Positions 37,994-47,016 of a stretch of DNA of 64,000 nucleotides are shown here, piece by piece. The notes beneath the pieces are model-generated. The model made no database searches and was not told the DNA's origin. It saw only the letters and a program-made list of their open reading frames with translations. This DNA comes from JAAUTT01 sp038213375 (GTDB taxonomy: Bacteria > Bacteroidota > Bacteroidia > Bacteroidales > JAAUTT01), in assembly GCA_038213375.1 (NCBI GenBank), contig JBBQTB010000025.1:14070-78069 (forward strand), given 5' to 3'. Both the position numbers and the translations under genes were made by a program. Each line of letters opens with the position of its first letter. The stretch's first letter is position 1.

Positions 37994-38881
37994 TTGGAAG
38001 CATTAAAGTTAAGTAATTACAGAGAGTTAGACCAGTTTGCACGTACTGAATTCTTCGCTACTGGTTTTGATAATACCAGATTACACATTGTTTCATGGAT
38101 GCCAAAAACAATTCCTCGTGCAATAATTATGTTAGTGCATGGTTCAGGGGACCATATTTTACGTTATGACCATTGGGCCCGGTTCTTTAATGACGAAAGA
38201 ATTGGCTTTGTAGGTCTTGACATTCGGGGACATGGAAAATCAGGCGGAAAACGGGGACATGGAACATTATGTGATGTTTTCAAAGATATAGATTTGCTAA
38301 TTAATCATGTAAAAGTAAAATATCCCAATGTTCCACGAATTCTCTACGGGCAAAGTATGGGAGGTAATCTGGTAATGAGCTATGTAATAACTAAGAAACC
38401 CAATATTAATGGACTAGTTTCAACTTCGCCCTGGTTAAGATTGATTAATCCACCTTCGAACCTATTTCGAAAGGTCAATAAGCTGTTGGCGAAACTGACT
38501 CCATCAATAGCGCTTTCCAATAGATTGAATAGTAAAAATCTTACTGACGATGAATTAGTTATTAAATCATACGATTCTGATCCTTTGGTTCATGATAAAA
38601 TATCTCCACAATTGTTACATGAAGTTTTAGAAACGGGAGATTCTCTTCTTCAAAACAGACATCGTTTTAATGTTCCCCTTTTAGTGTTGCATGGGACGCA
38701 CGATAAAATTGCTTCATGGCGCGCATGTGCTGAATTTTCAAAGTATACCAGCAAAAACACATGTTTTAAGTCATGGGAAGGTGGATATCATGAACTGCAT
38801 AACAATTATGATAAGGAGGATGTTTTTGGTTATATTGCCAACTGGATTGACCAATTGCCATTTAGCAGACACATAAATTAA
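37994..38881 (+). CDS. Alpha/beta hydrolase, monoacylglycerol lipase-like (serine aminopeptidase S33 type)
   Basis: 295 residues from a TTG start; the next in-frame ATG (38098) would remove the first strands of the fold, so TTG is preferred. Catalytic triad: Ser in Y-G-Q-S-M-G-G-N (about 119), Asp in H-G-T-H-D-K-I (about 237), His in G-G-Y-H-E-L-H-N (about 263). L-D-I-R-G-H-G-K-S-G-G matches the monoglyceride lipase group. No signal peptide; cytoplasmic esterase or lipase of unknown substrate. Its stop is followed at once by the GSCFA start. Confidence 0.85.
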   Translation: MEALKLSNYRELDQFARTEFFATGFDNTRLHIVSWMPKTIPRAIIMLVHGSGDHILRYDHWARFFNDERIGFVGLDIRGHGKSGGKRGHGTLCDVFKDIDLLINHVKVKYPNVPRILYGQSMGGNLVMSYVITKKPNINGLVSTSPWLRLINPPSNLFRKVNKLLAKLTPSIALSNRLNSKNLTDDELVIKSYDSDPLVHDKISPQLLHEVLETGDSLLQNRHRFNVPLLVLHGTHDKIASWRACAEFSKYTSKNTCFKSWEGGYHELHNNYDKEDVFGYIANWIDQLPFSRHIN

Positions 38882-39865
38882 ATGGAACTTTTCCGAACGC
38901 CTTTTTCCATAGTTCCGTCGGAAATAAAAATTCGTTATAATTCTTGCATCATGTTGATGGGATCGTGTTTTTCCGAACATATCGGGAAAAACCTCATTGA
39001 TGCTAAATTTTCTGTTGATAATAACCCTTTTGGGATTGTTTATAACCCATTATCTATTAAGCACGGATTAGCCCGGTTACTGGATGGAGTTGAATATTCT
39101 ACTGATGAATTATTGGTGAATCAGGAATTATGGAACAGTTTCGATCACCATGGAAAATTTTCGAATATCGATCCCAATGCTTGTATCTCATCAATTAATA
39201 ATCAGTTTATTATTTCAAAACAAAATATTTCAAAAGCCAATTTTCTTTTTATCACCTTTGGCACCTCCTATGTTTATTATTTGAAATCAACACAGCAGAT
39301 AGTCTCCAATTGTCACAAGTTTCCGGCTAAGGTATTTGATCGCAAAAGAGTTACAATAGACGAAATTGTAGATGAATACTCGATTCTAATAACTCGTCTC
39401 AGACAAATTAATCCTGCAATTTGTATAGTATTTACAGTAAGCCCTGTGCGACATTGGAAGGATGGGGCACACGAAAACCAACTTAGTAAATCAATATTAC
39501 TTTTAGCCGCCGAAAAAATTTGCGATAAATTTGACCAAACGTTTTATTTTCCATCTTACGAGTTAATGATGGATGATTTACGGGATTATCGGTTTTATGA
39601 TGAGGATATGATTCATCCTAACCACATTGCTGTAAATTATATATGGCAAAAATTTATAAATTGCTTTATGGAGTCGAAAACCATTTCAATCATGAATGAA
39701 GTTGAGAAAATTGTTTCGGCTCGAAAACATCATCCATTTAATTCAGAATCTACAAAATATAAGGATTTTGCACAAAAAACTTTGATTCAAATCAGGCATT
39801 TGCATCAACAATTCCAACTGTCACTTCGCGAAGAGGAAAATTATTTTACATCAATAGTAGGATAG
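38882..39865 (+). CDS. GSCFA domain protein
   Basis: 327 residues. The family-naming G-S-C-F-S-E-H-I-G is at about 23-31, and T-V-S-P-V-R-H-W-K-D-G and D-M-I-H-P-N-H-I follow, giving Ser, Asp and His positions like those of SGNH/GDSL hydrolases. The molecular role is not established. ATG begins directly after the stop of the hydrolase gene, so both are one transcription unit; a terminator lies 44 bases downstream. Confidence 0.9.
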   Translation: MELFRTPFSIVPSEIKIRYNSCIMLMGSCFSEHIGKNLIDAKFSVDNNPFGIVYNPLSIKHGLARLLDGVEYSTDELLVNQELWNSFDHHGKFSNIDPNACISSINNQFIISKQNISKANFLFITFGTSYVYYLKSTQQIVSNCHKFPAKVFDRKRVTIDEIVDEYSILITRLRQINPAICIVFTVSPVRHWKDGAHENQLSKSILLLAAEKICDKFDQTFYFPSYELMMDDLRDYRFYDEDMIHPNHIAVNYIWQKFINCFMESKTISIMNEVEKIVSARKHHPFNSESTKYKDFAQKTLIQIRHLHQQFQLSLREEENYFTSIVG

Positions 39866-39908
39866 ATTTTCTTGCCAATCTTTGATAAAAATGGCTCATT
39901 TATGTAAT

Positions 39909-39929
39909 CCTTCCGATGAAGGTTTTTTT
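39909..39929 (+). terminator. Rho-independent terminator after GSCFA gene
   Basis: CCTTC-CGAT-GAAGG stem-loop (39909-39922) followed by seven T's. It lies between the convergent GSCFA and kdsB genes. Confidence 0.7.
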
Positions 39930-39952
39930 GAGACTTATATATTCACGATATG

Positions 39953-40705
39953 TTATTCAAATTCTAAATTTTTAATTTTTTCAAGATCTTCCGGCGTATC
40001 TACTGATAAACTTTCAAACTCTGTTTTCTCAACCATGATATAATATCCGTTTTCCAGCCATCTCAGTTGTTCCAGAGATTCAGCCATTTCAAGCGAAGTT
40101 TGCTTAAGGGTGGTTAGCTCTCTTAAAACCCCGCTGCGATAGGCATAAATACCAATATGTTTGTAGTATTCATGTTGTGTATCCCAAGTGGAAATAGTTT
40201 TGTTTCTTAAGTATGGAATAGGTGACCTGCTGAAGTACATTGCCCTATTATGTTTATCAATAACTGCTTTAACATGATTGGGATTAAATACATCTTCGTT
40301 TGATCTAATGGGTTTTACAAGTGTAGCAATTTGGGTATTTGCATTTTCAAAACATCTCATTAAAGTTTCCAATTGTGTCGGTTGAATGAAAGGCTCATCT
40401 CCCTGAATATTTACCACAACATCAAAGTTTCTTTCAAGTTGCTTCTCAAATATATCAAGGGCTTCAGCACACCGGTCGGTGCCACTTTGATGGTATGGAG
40501 ATGTCATGATAACATTTCCGCCAAATTTTTTTACTTCTCTTTCAATCCTTATATCATCAGTGGCAACGCATACATTGTCAATCACTTTACTAGCCTGTAT
40601 ATAAACCCTTTGAATCATGGTTTTTCCATTGATCATTACCAATGGTTTACCCGGAAATCGGGTAGAGGCATATCGGGCTGGGATAATTCCGGCAAATTGC
40701 AGCAT
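39953..40705 (-). CDS. kdsB: 3-deoxy-manno-octulosonate cytidylyltransferase
   Basis: 250 residues from ATG at 40705 (M-L-Q-F-A-G-I-I-P-A-R-Y), which fits the family start; the frame is open to 40750 but the extra residues have no counterpart. I-P-A-R-Y-A-S-T-R-F-P-G-K-P-L is the nucleotide-binding loop; I-Q-G-D-E-P-F-I and Y-F-S-R-S-P-I-P-Y are intact. It makes CMP-Kdo for lipopolysaccharide inner core. Divergent from the sigma-54 activator gene. Confidence 0.96.
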   Translation of the reverse strand: MLQFAGIIPARYASTRFPGKPLVMINGKTMIQRVYIQASKVIDNVCVATDDIRIEREVKKFGGNVIMTSPYHQSGTDRCAEALDIFEKQLERNFDVVVNIQGDEPFIQPTQLETLMRCFENANTQIATLVKPIRSNEDVFNPNHVKAVIDKHNRAMYFSRSPIPYLRNKTISTWDTQHEYYKHIGIYAYRSGVLRELTTLKQTSLEMAESLEQLRWLENGYYIMVEKTEFESLSVDTPEDLEKIKNLEFE

Positions 40706-40763
40706 TGTTATTTCGTTTTGAAGCCAAAAATAGCCAAAAGGACAATACAAAACTCTAAAGCAA

Positions 40764-40796
40764 TTGTAATTTTGTCAGTATATAGTTGTATTTTTG
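40764..40796 (+). promoter_or_regulatory. Promoter of the sigma-54 activator-lptE-secG set
   Basis: TATTTTTG (40789-40796) is a perfect -7 box, with TTG (40764-40766) 22 bases upstream, in the range allowed for Bacteroidota promoters. It lies 50 bases before the start at 40846, in the gap to the divergent kdsB. Confidence 0.45.
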
Positions 40797-40845
40797 GCAG
40801 TCAAAAATTTATTAATAATTGATGCATTTCGAAGTTAGATAAGGT

Positions 40846-42078
40846 ATGGAAGTTCAAAAAGTTAAACTACGTTTTGGTATAATTGGCAATGGAGTTGGCT
40901 TAAACAGAGCTATTGATATTGCTGTTCAGGTGGCTCCAACGGATTTATCAGTGCTTATTACCGGAGAAAGTGGTGTTGGTAAAGAAGTGTTTCCACAAAT
41001 AATTCATCAATTTAGCGTTCGCAAACATGGAAGTTATATTGCCGTGAACTGTGGCGCTATACCTGAAGGCACGATCGATTCCGAGTTATTTGGTCATGAG
41101 AAAGGATCCTTTACCGGAGCTTCCGATAGCAGAAAAGGTTACTTTGAAGGCGCCAGTGGAGGAACAATCTTTTTGGACGAAGTTGCCGATTTGCCTCTTT
41201 CAACACAGGTGAGGTTATTGAGGGTATTGGAGACAGGCGAGTTTATACGTGTAGGATCATCGAAGGTGCAAAAAACCAACGTGCGTGTAATAGCTGCCAC
41301 CAATATTAATGTTGATAAAGCTATACAAATGGGTAAATTTAGGGAAGATTTGTATTATCGGCTAAATACAGTTCCCATATTTATTCCACCACTTCGCGAC
41401 AGGATAGAAGATATTAACTTACTTTTCAGAAAGTTTGCAATTGATTTTGCAGATAAATACCGGATGCCGTCCATAGTGCTCGATGATGAGGCACAAGCAT
41501 TGCTCATTTCCTACGGATGGCCTGGAAACATAAGGCAATTAAAAAATATTGCCGAACAGATATCGGTAATAGAAACAAACAGAAATCTTTCTGCCACCAC
41601 ACTTCATAAATATCTACCTGGTATTTCAAGTGTTAAACTTCCAGCTATTTATAATAATCAGGAGGATCATAAAACATTTGCATCTGACAGGGAAATTCTT
41701 TATAAAATACTTTTCGATATGAAAAATGACATGAACGACCTCAAAAAGCTTGTGGTTGACATGCTTCAGAAAGGTGGAGATCAAGCAAATGTACGCGAAA
41801 AAAATGCTCAGATAATTGAAAAACTATATAGTGATATAAGCCCGATCGGTAACTCATCAGCGCCTCCTAAAACACTAGAATTTAAACATGAAGATCCTGA
41901 ACATATTCAGGATACCGAAGAGGTATTTGAAGAATCTCTTTCCCTTAGCGATAAGGAAATGGAACTGATTAAAAAAGCTTTGGAAAGGCATGGCGGTAAA
42001 CGAAAACATGCAGCTAATGAGCTTGGTATATCCGAACGCACCTTGTATCGGAAAATAAAAGAATATAATTTGGAGTAA
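40846..42078 (+). CDS. Sigma-54-dependent transcriptional activator without receiver domain
   Basis: 410 residues. AAA+ central domain from about residue 15: Walker A G-E-S-G-V-G-K-E (Val where Thr is common), the sigma-54 contact loop as G-S-F-T-G-A, Walker B G-T-I-F-L-D-E, arginine fingers in F-R-E-D-L-Y-Y-R-L-N. A Fis-type helix-turn-helix ends the protein (K-H-A-A-N-E-L-G-I-S-E-R-T-L-Y-R-K-I). There is no N-terminal sensory domain, so activity may be set by expression level or a partner. A Gln/Asp-rich linker of about 100 residues precedes the DNA-binding domain. 11 bases to lptE. Confidence 0.93.
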   Translation: MEVQKVKLRFGIIGNGVGLNRAIDIAVQVAPTDLSVLITGESGVGKEVFPQIIHQFSVRKHGSYIAVNCGAIPEGTIDSELFGHEKGSFTGASDSRKGYFEGASGGTIFLDEVADLPLSTQVRLLRVLETGEFIRVGSSKVQKTNVRVIAATNINVDKAIQMGKFREDLYYRLNTVPIFIPPLRDRIEDINLLFRKFAIDFADKYRMPSIVLDDEAQALLISYGWPGNIRQLKNIAEQISVIETNRNLSATTLHKYLPGISSVKLPAIYNNQEDHKTFASDREILYKILFDMKNDMNDLKKLVVDMLQKGGDQANVREKNAQIIEKLYSDISPIGNSSAPPKTLEFKHEDPEHIQDTEEVFEESLSLSDKEMELIKKALERHGGKRKHAANELGISERTLYRKIKEYNLE

Positions 42079-42089
42079 AATAAAATGGT

Positions 42090-42623
42090 ATGAATTACAG
42101 TATATTAAGCAGAATTACGATGATGGCTTTTATTCCACTTTTATTAGTAACATTATGTGGATGCAAAATAAAATACTCAACCGGTGGAGCCTCTATTTCT
42201 GTTGATATTAAAACGGCATCGGTTCAATATTTTCAAAACAGGGCACCATTGGGAAATCCCAAGCTTGCCCAGTTGCTTACAGAAAAGTTGAAAGATAAAA
42301 TTTTATCACAAACTAGTTTGAAAATGGTGAATGGTGTGGGTGATGTCAATCTGGAAGGTTCCATTGAAAATTATGGAACACTACCTATGGCAATTCAAGG
42401 GGGAAATAACGCCACAGCCGCGCTTAACCGGTTAACGGTTACAGTTAGATTGAAGTACAATAATGCTAAGGATGGTCAATATGATTACGATACTTCATTT
42501 TCACGATACAAAGATTACGATTCACAAATGAGCTTACAAAGTGCAGAAGATCAGTATTTGGAAAAAGAAATTGTCGAAAAATTAGTGGAAGACATATTTA
42601 ATAAAGCTTTTGTTAACTGGTAA
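42090..42623 (+). CDS. lptE: LptE family lipopolysaccharide assembly lipoprotein
   Basis: 177 residues with a lipoprotein signal peptide: hydrophobic I-P-L-L-L-V-T-L-C-G-C, lipidated Cys about 25. K-I-K-Y-S-T-G-G-A-S-I follows the Cys, and the alternating beta pattern fits LptE, which plugs the LptD barrel in the outer membrane. The position between a sigma-54 activator and secG is conserved in Bacteroidota to my knowledge. 18 bases to the next gene. Confidence 0.85.
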   Translation: MNYSILSRITMMAFIPLLLVTLCGCKIKYSTGGASISVDIKTASVQYFQNRAPLGNPKLAQLLTEKLKDKILSQTSLKMVNGVGDVNLEGSIENYGTLPMAIQGGNNATAALNRLTVTVRLKYNNAKDGQYDYDTSFSRYKDYDSQMSLQSAEDQYLEKEIVEKLVEDIFNKAFVNW

Positions 42624-42641
42624 CCCAATATCTCAATTATT

Positions 42642-43418
42642 ATGAACAACGAACGCTTTTTTTACATCATGCAGTCGCCAGAGTCAACGACTAAAGCTGA
42701 TACAAAGTCATTGTATGATTTAATCAGTAAATATCCTAATTTTCAAACTGCTCATATATTACTACTTTACAATTTGTATATTACAAATAGCGATAAATTT
42801 GATCTTCAGTTAAGAGAATCAGCTATCTATGTAAGCGACCGTAAAGTATTATTCAATTTTATCCATAATATTTCGAGAGCTGTTATTTTAAAACCTGTAT
42901 TAAAGGATCAGGCTGATCAGATACTTAGTGACAGCCAAAAACCAACACAGGAATTACTTGATTTTGAAGACACTCAGGGAATTGAAGATGAGCCAAGCAA
43001 AGTTGTTGATTTTGAGATAAGCGTAAATGATAAATCGACGGTGGATATCGGTAACACAGGTGAAATGATGGAATTTGCCGAAGATGAGAAGGTTTTGGAA
43101 GCTGAAATTATCGAACCTTCAAAAGAGCCGGAAGTAATACCTTCACCAATGGATTTAATATCTCAATTTATTGACAAGAATCCGGCTTTTACACCTAATA
43201 GAATGCAAATACCGGATGCTCATGAAGATATTTCAGAGCCGAGTAACATAGAACCTGAAGAATTGGCAACAGAAACATTGGCTTTAATTTATACCAGTCA
43301 GAAACTTTTTGAGAAAGCGATTTTGGTTTACGAAAAATTAATTTTGAAATTTCCCGAAAAAAGCACTTACTTTGCCAGTCGTATCGAAGAACTCAGAAAA
43401 AATATCAAACAATTATAA
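42642..43418 (+). CDS. Hypothetical protein with C-terminal TPR-like helices
   Basis: 258 residues, no signal peptide. N-terminal third helical (Y-D-L-I-S-K-Y-P-N-F-Q-T-A-H-I-L-L-L), acidic low-complexity middle (about 105-190, many Glu/Asp/Pro), and a C-terminal T-E-T-L-A-L-I-Y-T-S-Q-x-L-F-E-K-A-I-x-V-Y-E-K-L tetratricopeptide-like unit. Function unknown; lying between lptE and secG (11-base gap) suggests an envelope-related role at best. Confidence 0.8.
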   Translation: MNNERFFYIMQSPESTTKADTKSLYDLISKYPNFQTAHILLLYNLYITNSDKFDLQLRESAIYVSDRKVLFNFIHNISRAVILKPVLKDQADQILSDSQKPTQELLDFEDTQGIEDEPSKVVDFEISVNDKSTVDIGNTGEMMEFAEDEKVLEAEIIEPSKEPEVIPSPMDLISQFIDKNPAFTPNRMQIPDAHEDISEPSNIEPEELATETLALIYTSQKLFEKAILVYEKLILKFPEKSTYFASRIEELRKNIKQL

Positions 43419-43429
43419 AATAGACACTT

Positions 43430-43834
43430 ATGTACATATTTTTATCAATTTTAATTTTATCAATTTGCATTATATTAATTTTAATAGTACTTGTTCAGAA
43501 CTCAAAAGGTGGAGGATTAGCTTCTTCATTTTCGGCATCTAATCAGTTTATGGGTGTTAGAAAAACAGCCGATTTTCTTGAAAAGGCAACATGGACTCTG
43601 GCTGGTAGTCTATTGTTTCTATGTTTACTGGCTTCTATCACTATCCCTCGTGGAGAAACTGCCAAAAAATCGGCTATTGAGGACCAAGTAAAAAACTCAA
43701 ATGATCCATCTGCTGCGCCACAATTTCCAACAACTGCCCCTGCTGCCGGAAGCAATACAAAAAGTACGGCACCTGCAAGCAAAGGTAAACCCACTAGCAC
43801 TGCACCTGAAACAAAAAAGGACGCTAAGAAATAA
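43430..43834 (+). CDS. secG: Preprotein translocase subunit SecG
   Basis: 134 residues. Two membrane segments (about 3-23 and 56-74) flank the conserved V-Q-N-S-K-G-G-G-L-A-S-S-F motif. SecG supports SecYEG-mediated protein export. The C-terminal tail (about 85-134) is rich in Ala, Pro, Thr and Lys and longer than in E. coli SecG, a trait common in Bacteroidota. Followed by a strong terminator. Confidence 0.95.
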   Translation: MYIFLSILILSICIILILIVLVQNSKGGGLASSFSASNQFMGVRKTADFLEKATWTLAGSLLFLCLLASITIPRGETAKKSAIEDQVKNSNDPSAAPQFPTTAPAAGSNTKSTAPASKGKPTSTAPETKKDAKK

Positions 43835-43851
43835 TTTTAGAAAATAAATTC

Positions 43852-43891
43852 AAAAAATGTCAGTATGTCATTTATACTGACATTTTTTTTT
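43852..43891 (+). terminator. Rho-independent terminator after secG
   Basis: ATGTCAGTAT (43857-43866) and ATACTGACAT (43874-43883) pair perfectly around 7 bases; flanking A's and a run of eight or more T's complete a strong, possibly two-way terminator 17 bases past secG. Confidence 0.9.
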
Positions 43892-44084
43892 GGACAAACT
43901 ATAGACTGAGGCATGTAAAACATACATAATGAATAATATATGTCTAAAAAGGCTGACATGGTTTTCTTTCCTTGCTGAAAAAATGGCGTATTAGAACCCC
44001 TAAATTGGCAAATTCTGACTTTGGCATAAAATATGACTAGTTACCAACAGAAAAATGAATGTTTAACCTTAAATAATTATTAAA

Positions 44085-44363
44085 ATGGCAGAAGTTAAAA
44101 TTAAACCATTAGCAGATAGAGTACTTGTTATGCCTGTACAAGCTGAAGAAAAAACTGCAAGTGGAATTATTATTCCGGATACAGCAAAGGAAAAACCACA
44201 AAAAGGAACTGTTATTGCGGCTGGACCTGGCACTAAAGACGACAAAATGGAAGTTAAGATTGGCGATGTTGTATTGTATGGAAAATATGCAGGAACTGAA
44301 TTAAATGTCGATGGAAAAGACTATTTAATGATGCGTCAGTCTGACATCCTCGCCGTCATATAA
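44085..44363 (+). CDS. groES: Co-chaperonin GroES
   Basis: 92 residues. K-P-L-A-D-R-V-L-V at the start, the mobile loop E-E-K-T-A-S-G-I-I-I-P-D-T-A that binds GroEL, and the C-terminal Y-L-M-M-R-Q-S-D-I-L-A-V. It caps the GroEL ring. Upstream 250 bases hold the secG terminator and no CIRCE element; a pair of TTGGCA hexamers at 44005 and 44021 is the only repeat noted. groEL follows after 84 bases. Confidence 0.98.
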   Translation: MAEVKIKPLADRVLVMPVQAEEKTASGIIIPDTAKEKPQKGTVIAAGPGTKDDKMEVKIGDVVLYGKYAGTELNVDGKDYLMMRQSDILAVI

Positions 44364-44447
44364 TTTTTAATTTATTATTTTATATTTCAATTTGAAATAT
44401 ACTTAAATTATTAATAATCAATAGAAAATATTTAAAAAAATTGTTTT

Positions 44448-46088
44448 ATGGCTAAAGAAATTAAATTTAATATTGAAGCCCGGGATTTACTTAAAAAAGG
44501 CGTTGATCAACTTGCCAATGCTGTTAAAGTTACTTTAGGCCCAAAAGGTCGCAATGTAGTTATTGATAAAAAATTTGGCGCCCCACAAATTACCAAAGAT
44601 GGTGTTACTGTGGCAAAAGAAATTGAACTTACCAACAAGATTGAAAATCTTGGTGCTCAAATGGTAAAAGAAGTTGCATCAAAAACTAACGACGACGCAG
44701 GTGATGGTACAACGACTGCAACTGTACTTGCACAATCTTTGGTTACAGTTGGTTTAAAAAACGTAACTGCTGGTGCAAACCCAATGGATCTAAAAAGAGG
44801 AATTGACAAAGCGGTTATCAAAGTTGTTGAAAACCTCAAAAAACAATCGAAATCAGTTGGTGACGATCTTAAGAAAATTGAGCAAGTAGCAACAATTTCG
44901 GCTAATAACGACAGCGAAATAGGTAAACTTATTGCTGAGGCAATGGGTAAAGTGAAAAAAGAAGGCGTTATTACTATTGAAGAATCCAAATCATCCGAAA
45001 CTACAGTTGAAGTAGTTGAAGGTATGCAATTCGACCGTGGTTATATATCACCATATTTTGTAACCGATACTGAAAAGATGGAATGTATACTCGAAACACC
45101 TAACATCTTGATTTATGACAAGAAGGTTTCGACCATGAAAGACCTTCTTCCAATTCTCGAACAATCATTACAAACGGGTAAACCCCTTTTAATTATTGCA
45201 GAAGACGTAGATAGTGAAGCTCTTGCTACTCTTGTTGTAAACAAACTCAGAGGCTCACTCCGTGTAGCTGCTGTTAAGGCTCCTGGTTTTGGCGATCGTC
45301 GTAAAGAAATGCTCGAAGATATTGCTATTCTAACCGGAGGTACAGTAATCTCTGAAGAAAAAGGTTTGAAACTGGAAGGTGCAACCTTAGAAATGTTGGG
45401 AAAAGCTGAAAAAATAACAATTAATAAGGATAACACTACCATTGTTAATGGTGCTGGCGATAAGAAACTGATTGAAGCCCGTGTTGGACAAATTCGTGCT
45501 CAGATTGACAATACCACGTCGGATTACGATCGTGAAAAACTTCAGGAACGTTTGGCTAAATTAGCTGGCGGTGTTGCAGTTCTTTACATAGGCGCTGCTA
45601 CTGAAGTTGAAATGAAGGAAAAGAAAGACCGTGTTAATGATGCACTCAGTGCAACACGCGCTGCTGTTGAAGAAGGTATTGTTACCGGTGGTGGCGTAGC
45701 TTACATCCGTGCAATTAGTGCACTTGATGGCTTAAAAGGATCTAACGAAGACGAAACAACAGGTATCGGTATCGTTCGTCGTGCTCTTGAAGAACCACTT
45801 CGTCAAATAGTTGAAAATGCAGGTTTAGATGGCGCTGTTGTAGTTCATCAGGTTAAAGAAGGTAAAGGCGATTATGGTTACAATGCTCGTACTGATGTTT
45901 ACGAAGACCTTTTTGCTGCTGGTGTAATCGATCCAACCAAAGTAGGACGTGTAGCTCTTGAAAATGCAGCTTCTATCGCTGGTATGCTCCTCATGACCGA
46001 GTGTGTACTTGCTGAAAAAGAAGAAGATAAATCAGCTCCTATGGGTGGTGGAAGCCCAGGCATGGGAGGCATGGGCGGAATGATGTAA
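44448..46088 (+). CDS. groEL: Chaperonin GroEL
   Basis: 546 residues, the family length. Hallmarks: K-V-T-L-G-P-K-G-R-N-V near residue 28, D-G-D-G-T-T-T-A-T-V-L (ATP site, catalytic Asp 87/88 region), A-A-V-E-E-G-I-V-T-G-G-G-V-A, and the flexible G-G-M-G-G-M-M tail. It folds cytoplasmic proteins with GroES. Strong codon bias fits high expression. A strong terminator follows. Confidence 0.99.
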   Translation: MAKEIKFNIEARDLLKKGVDQLANAVKVTLGPKGRNVVIDKKFGAPQITKDGVTVAKEIELTNKIENLGAQMVKEVASKTNDDAGDGTTTATVLAQSLVTVGLKNVTAGANPMDLKRGIDKAVIKVVENLKKQSKSVGDDLKKIEQVATISANNDSEIGKLIAEAMGKVKKEGVITIEESKSSETTVEVVEGMQFDRGYISPYFVTDTEKMECILETPNILIYDKKVSTMKDLLPILEQSLQTGKPLLIIAEDVDSEALATLVVNKLRGSLRVAAVKAPGFGDRRKEMLEDIAILTGGTVISEEKGLKLEGATLEMLGKAEKITINKDNTTIVNGAGDKKLIEARVGQIRAQIDNTTSDYDREKLQERLAKLAGGVAVLYIGAATEVEMKEKKDRVNDALSATRAAVEEGIVTGGGVAYIRAISALDGLKGSNEDETTGIGIVRRALEEPLRQIVENAGLDGAVVVHQVKEGKGDYGYNARTDVYEDLFAAGVIDPTKVGRVALENAASIAGMLLMTECVLAEKEEDKSAPMGGGSPGMGGMGGMM

Positions 46089-46112
46089 TCATTCGCATCC
46101 TAAATATTTTCA

Positions 46113-46147
46113 CCCCTTGTTCGGAAACGAGCAAGGGGTTTTATTTT
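46113..46147 (+). terminator. Rho-independent terminator after groEL
   Basis: An 11-bp stem starting CCCCTTG (46113) with one G-U pair closes on a GAAA tetraloop and ends GGGG at 46138, followed by a T-rich run. It lies 24 bases past groEL. Confidence 0.9.
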
Positions 46148-46215
46148 TTCATCCATCCAAGAAATGTTACATTTATAGAAATTTTATTTTATTGCAGCAA
46201 CGTTAAAAAGTTTAC

Positions 46216-46590
46216 ATGAAGCTTATTCTAATTATAGGTACAGGGGGGTTTCTTGGCACTGTTTCCAGGTATGTAACTAACTTGATGATTCATAAGTTCT
46301 ATGCTACTTCGTTTCCACTTGGGACGTTTGTAATTAATGTAATGGGATGTTTTCTGATCGGAATTTTTTATGGCTTATCTGAACGTGGAAATATTATGTC
46401 AGGCGAATGGAGGATGTTTCTAACGGTTGGATTCTGTGGTGGTTTTACAACGTTTTCTGCATTTGCAAACGACAATTTGATTCTTCTTGGCGATAGAGAA
46501 TACTTTTATTTTGCGCTGTATACCGGATTAAGTGTAATGCTGGGATTATTGGCAACGTATATGGGAAATTTATTGACTAAACTTTTTTAA
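46216..46590 (+). CDS. crcB: Fluoride efflux channel CrcB/FluC
   Basis: 124 residues with four membrane segments. G-T-F-V-I-N-V-M-G-C-F and G-F-C-G-G-F-T-T-F-S-A-F are the pore motifs of Fluc fluoride channels. It exports toxic fluoride across the inner membrane as a dual-topology dimer. No fluoride riboswitch was found in the 125 bases upstream. The groEL terminator precedes, so it should have its own promoter. Confidence 0.95.
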   Translation: MKLILIIGTGGFLGTVSRYVTNLMIHKFYATSFPLGTFVINVMGCFLIGIFYGLSERGNIMSGEWRMFLTVGFCGGFTTFSAFANDNLILLGDREYFYFALYTGLSVMLGLLATYMGNLLTKLF

Positions 46591-46669
46591 TGTTTCTAAT
46601 TTATGAATCCCGGAAAAGCAAAAAGTCCAAAATTTAACGAGATAACGTATTTGTAAAGAAATAAATAAC

Positions 46670-46703
46670 ATAAAATAACGGCTTAAGAAAACCGCTATTT
46701 TAT
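46670..46703. terminator. Bidirectional terminator between crcB and tatA
   Basis: A 12-bp stem (46670-46681 with 46692-46703, one mismatch) with A's on one side and T's on the other, so it can end transcription from both convergent genes. Confidence 0.7.
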
Positions 46704-46717
46704 AAATTGTCCTGAAT

Positions 46718-46921
46718 TTATTGCTTTCCTTCAGCAAGAGGTTTTTCTGGTTCGTGGTGTTCGTCTTCTACTTTGGAAGCTTTCTTGAATTCTTTAATAC
46801 CTTGTCCAAATCCTTTCATTAGTTCAGGAATTTTCTTTCCTCCGAACATAAGAACAAGAACAGCAATTATTAAAAGAATCTCGGTTGGCCCAAATGCACC
46901 AAGTACAATTAAATTAGTCAT
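46718..46921 (-). CDS. tatA: Twin-arginine translocase subunit TatA/TatE
   Basis: 67 residues. One membrane helix (about 10-27, P-T-E-I-L-L-I-I-A-V-L-V-L-M-F-G-G-K-K-I-P-E-L) followed by the amphipathic helix F-G-Q-G-I-K-E-F-K-K-A and a charged tail. It forms the Tat pore for folded proteins. Downstream of tonB on the same strand with a 95-base gap. tatC is not in the window. Confidence 0.95.
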   Translation of the reverse strand: MTNLIVLGAFGPTEILLIIAVLVLMFGGKKIPELMKGFGQGIKEFKKASKVEDEHHEPEKPLAEGKQ

Positions 46922-47016
46922 ATGCTATTATTTTATGAATCTGCGAATATAATGATATTTTATAATAAGTTATTCCAAAAGTCGAAAAGAATTTAAGTCA
47001 AAAATATCCCTCAAAT

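Noticed and set aside
43543..43800. Antisense frame over secG
   Set aside because: secG is a clear gene, and the antisense frame mirrors its Ala/Pro/Thr-rich tail.
44005..44026. Paired TTGGCA as a sigma-54 -24/-12 promoter of groES
   Set aside because: The GG and GC doublets are not 12 bases apart in any pairing, so the spacing rule fails.
46147..46215. Possible fluoride riboswitch before crcB
   Set aside because: The short AT-rich leader has no G-rich pseudoknot pattern of the crcB motif.
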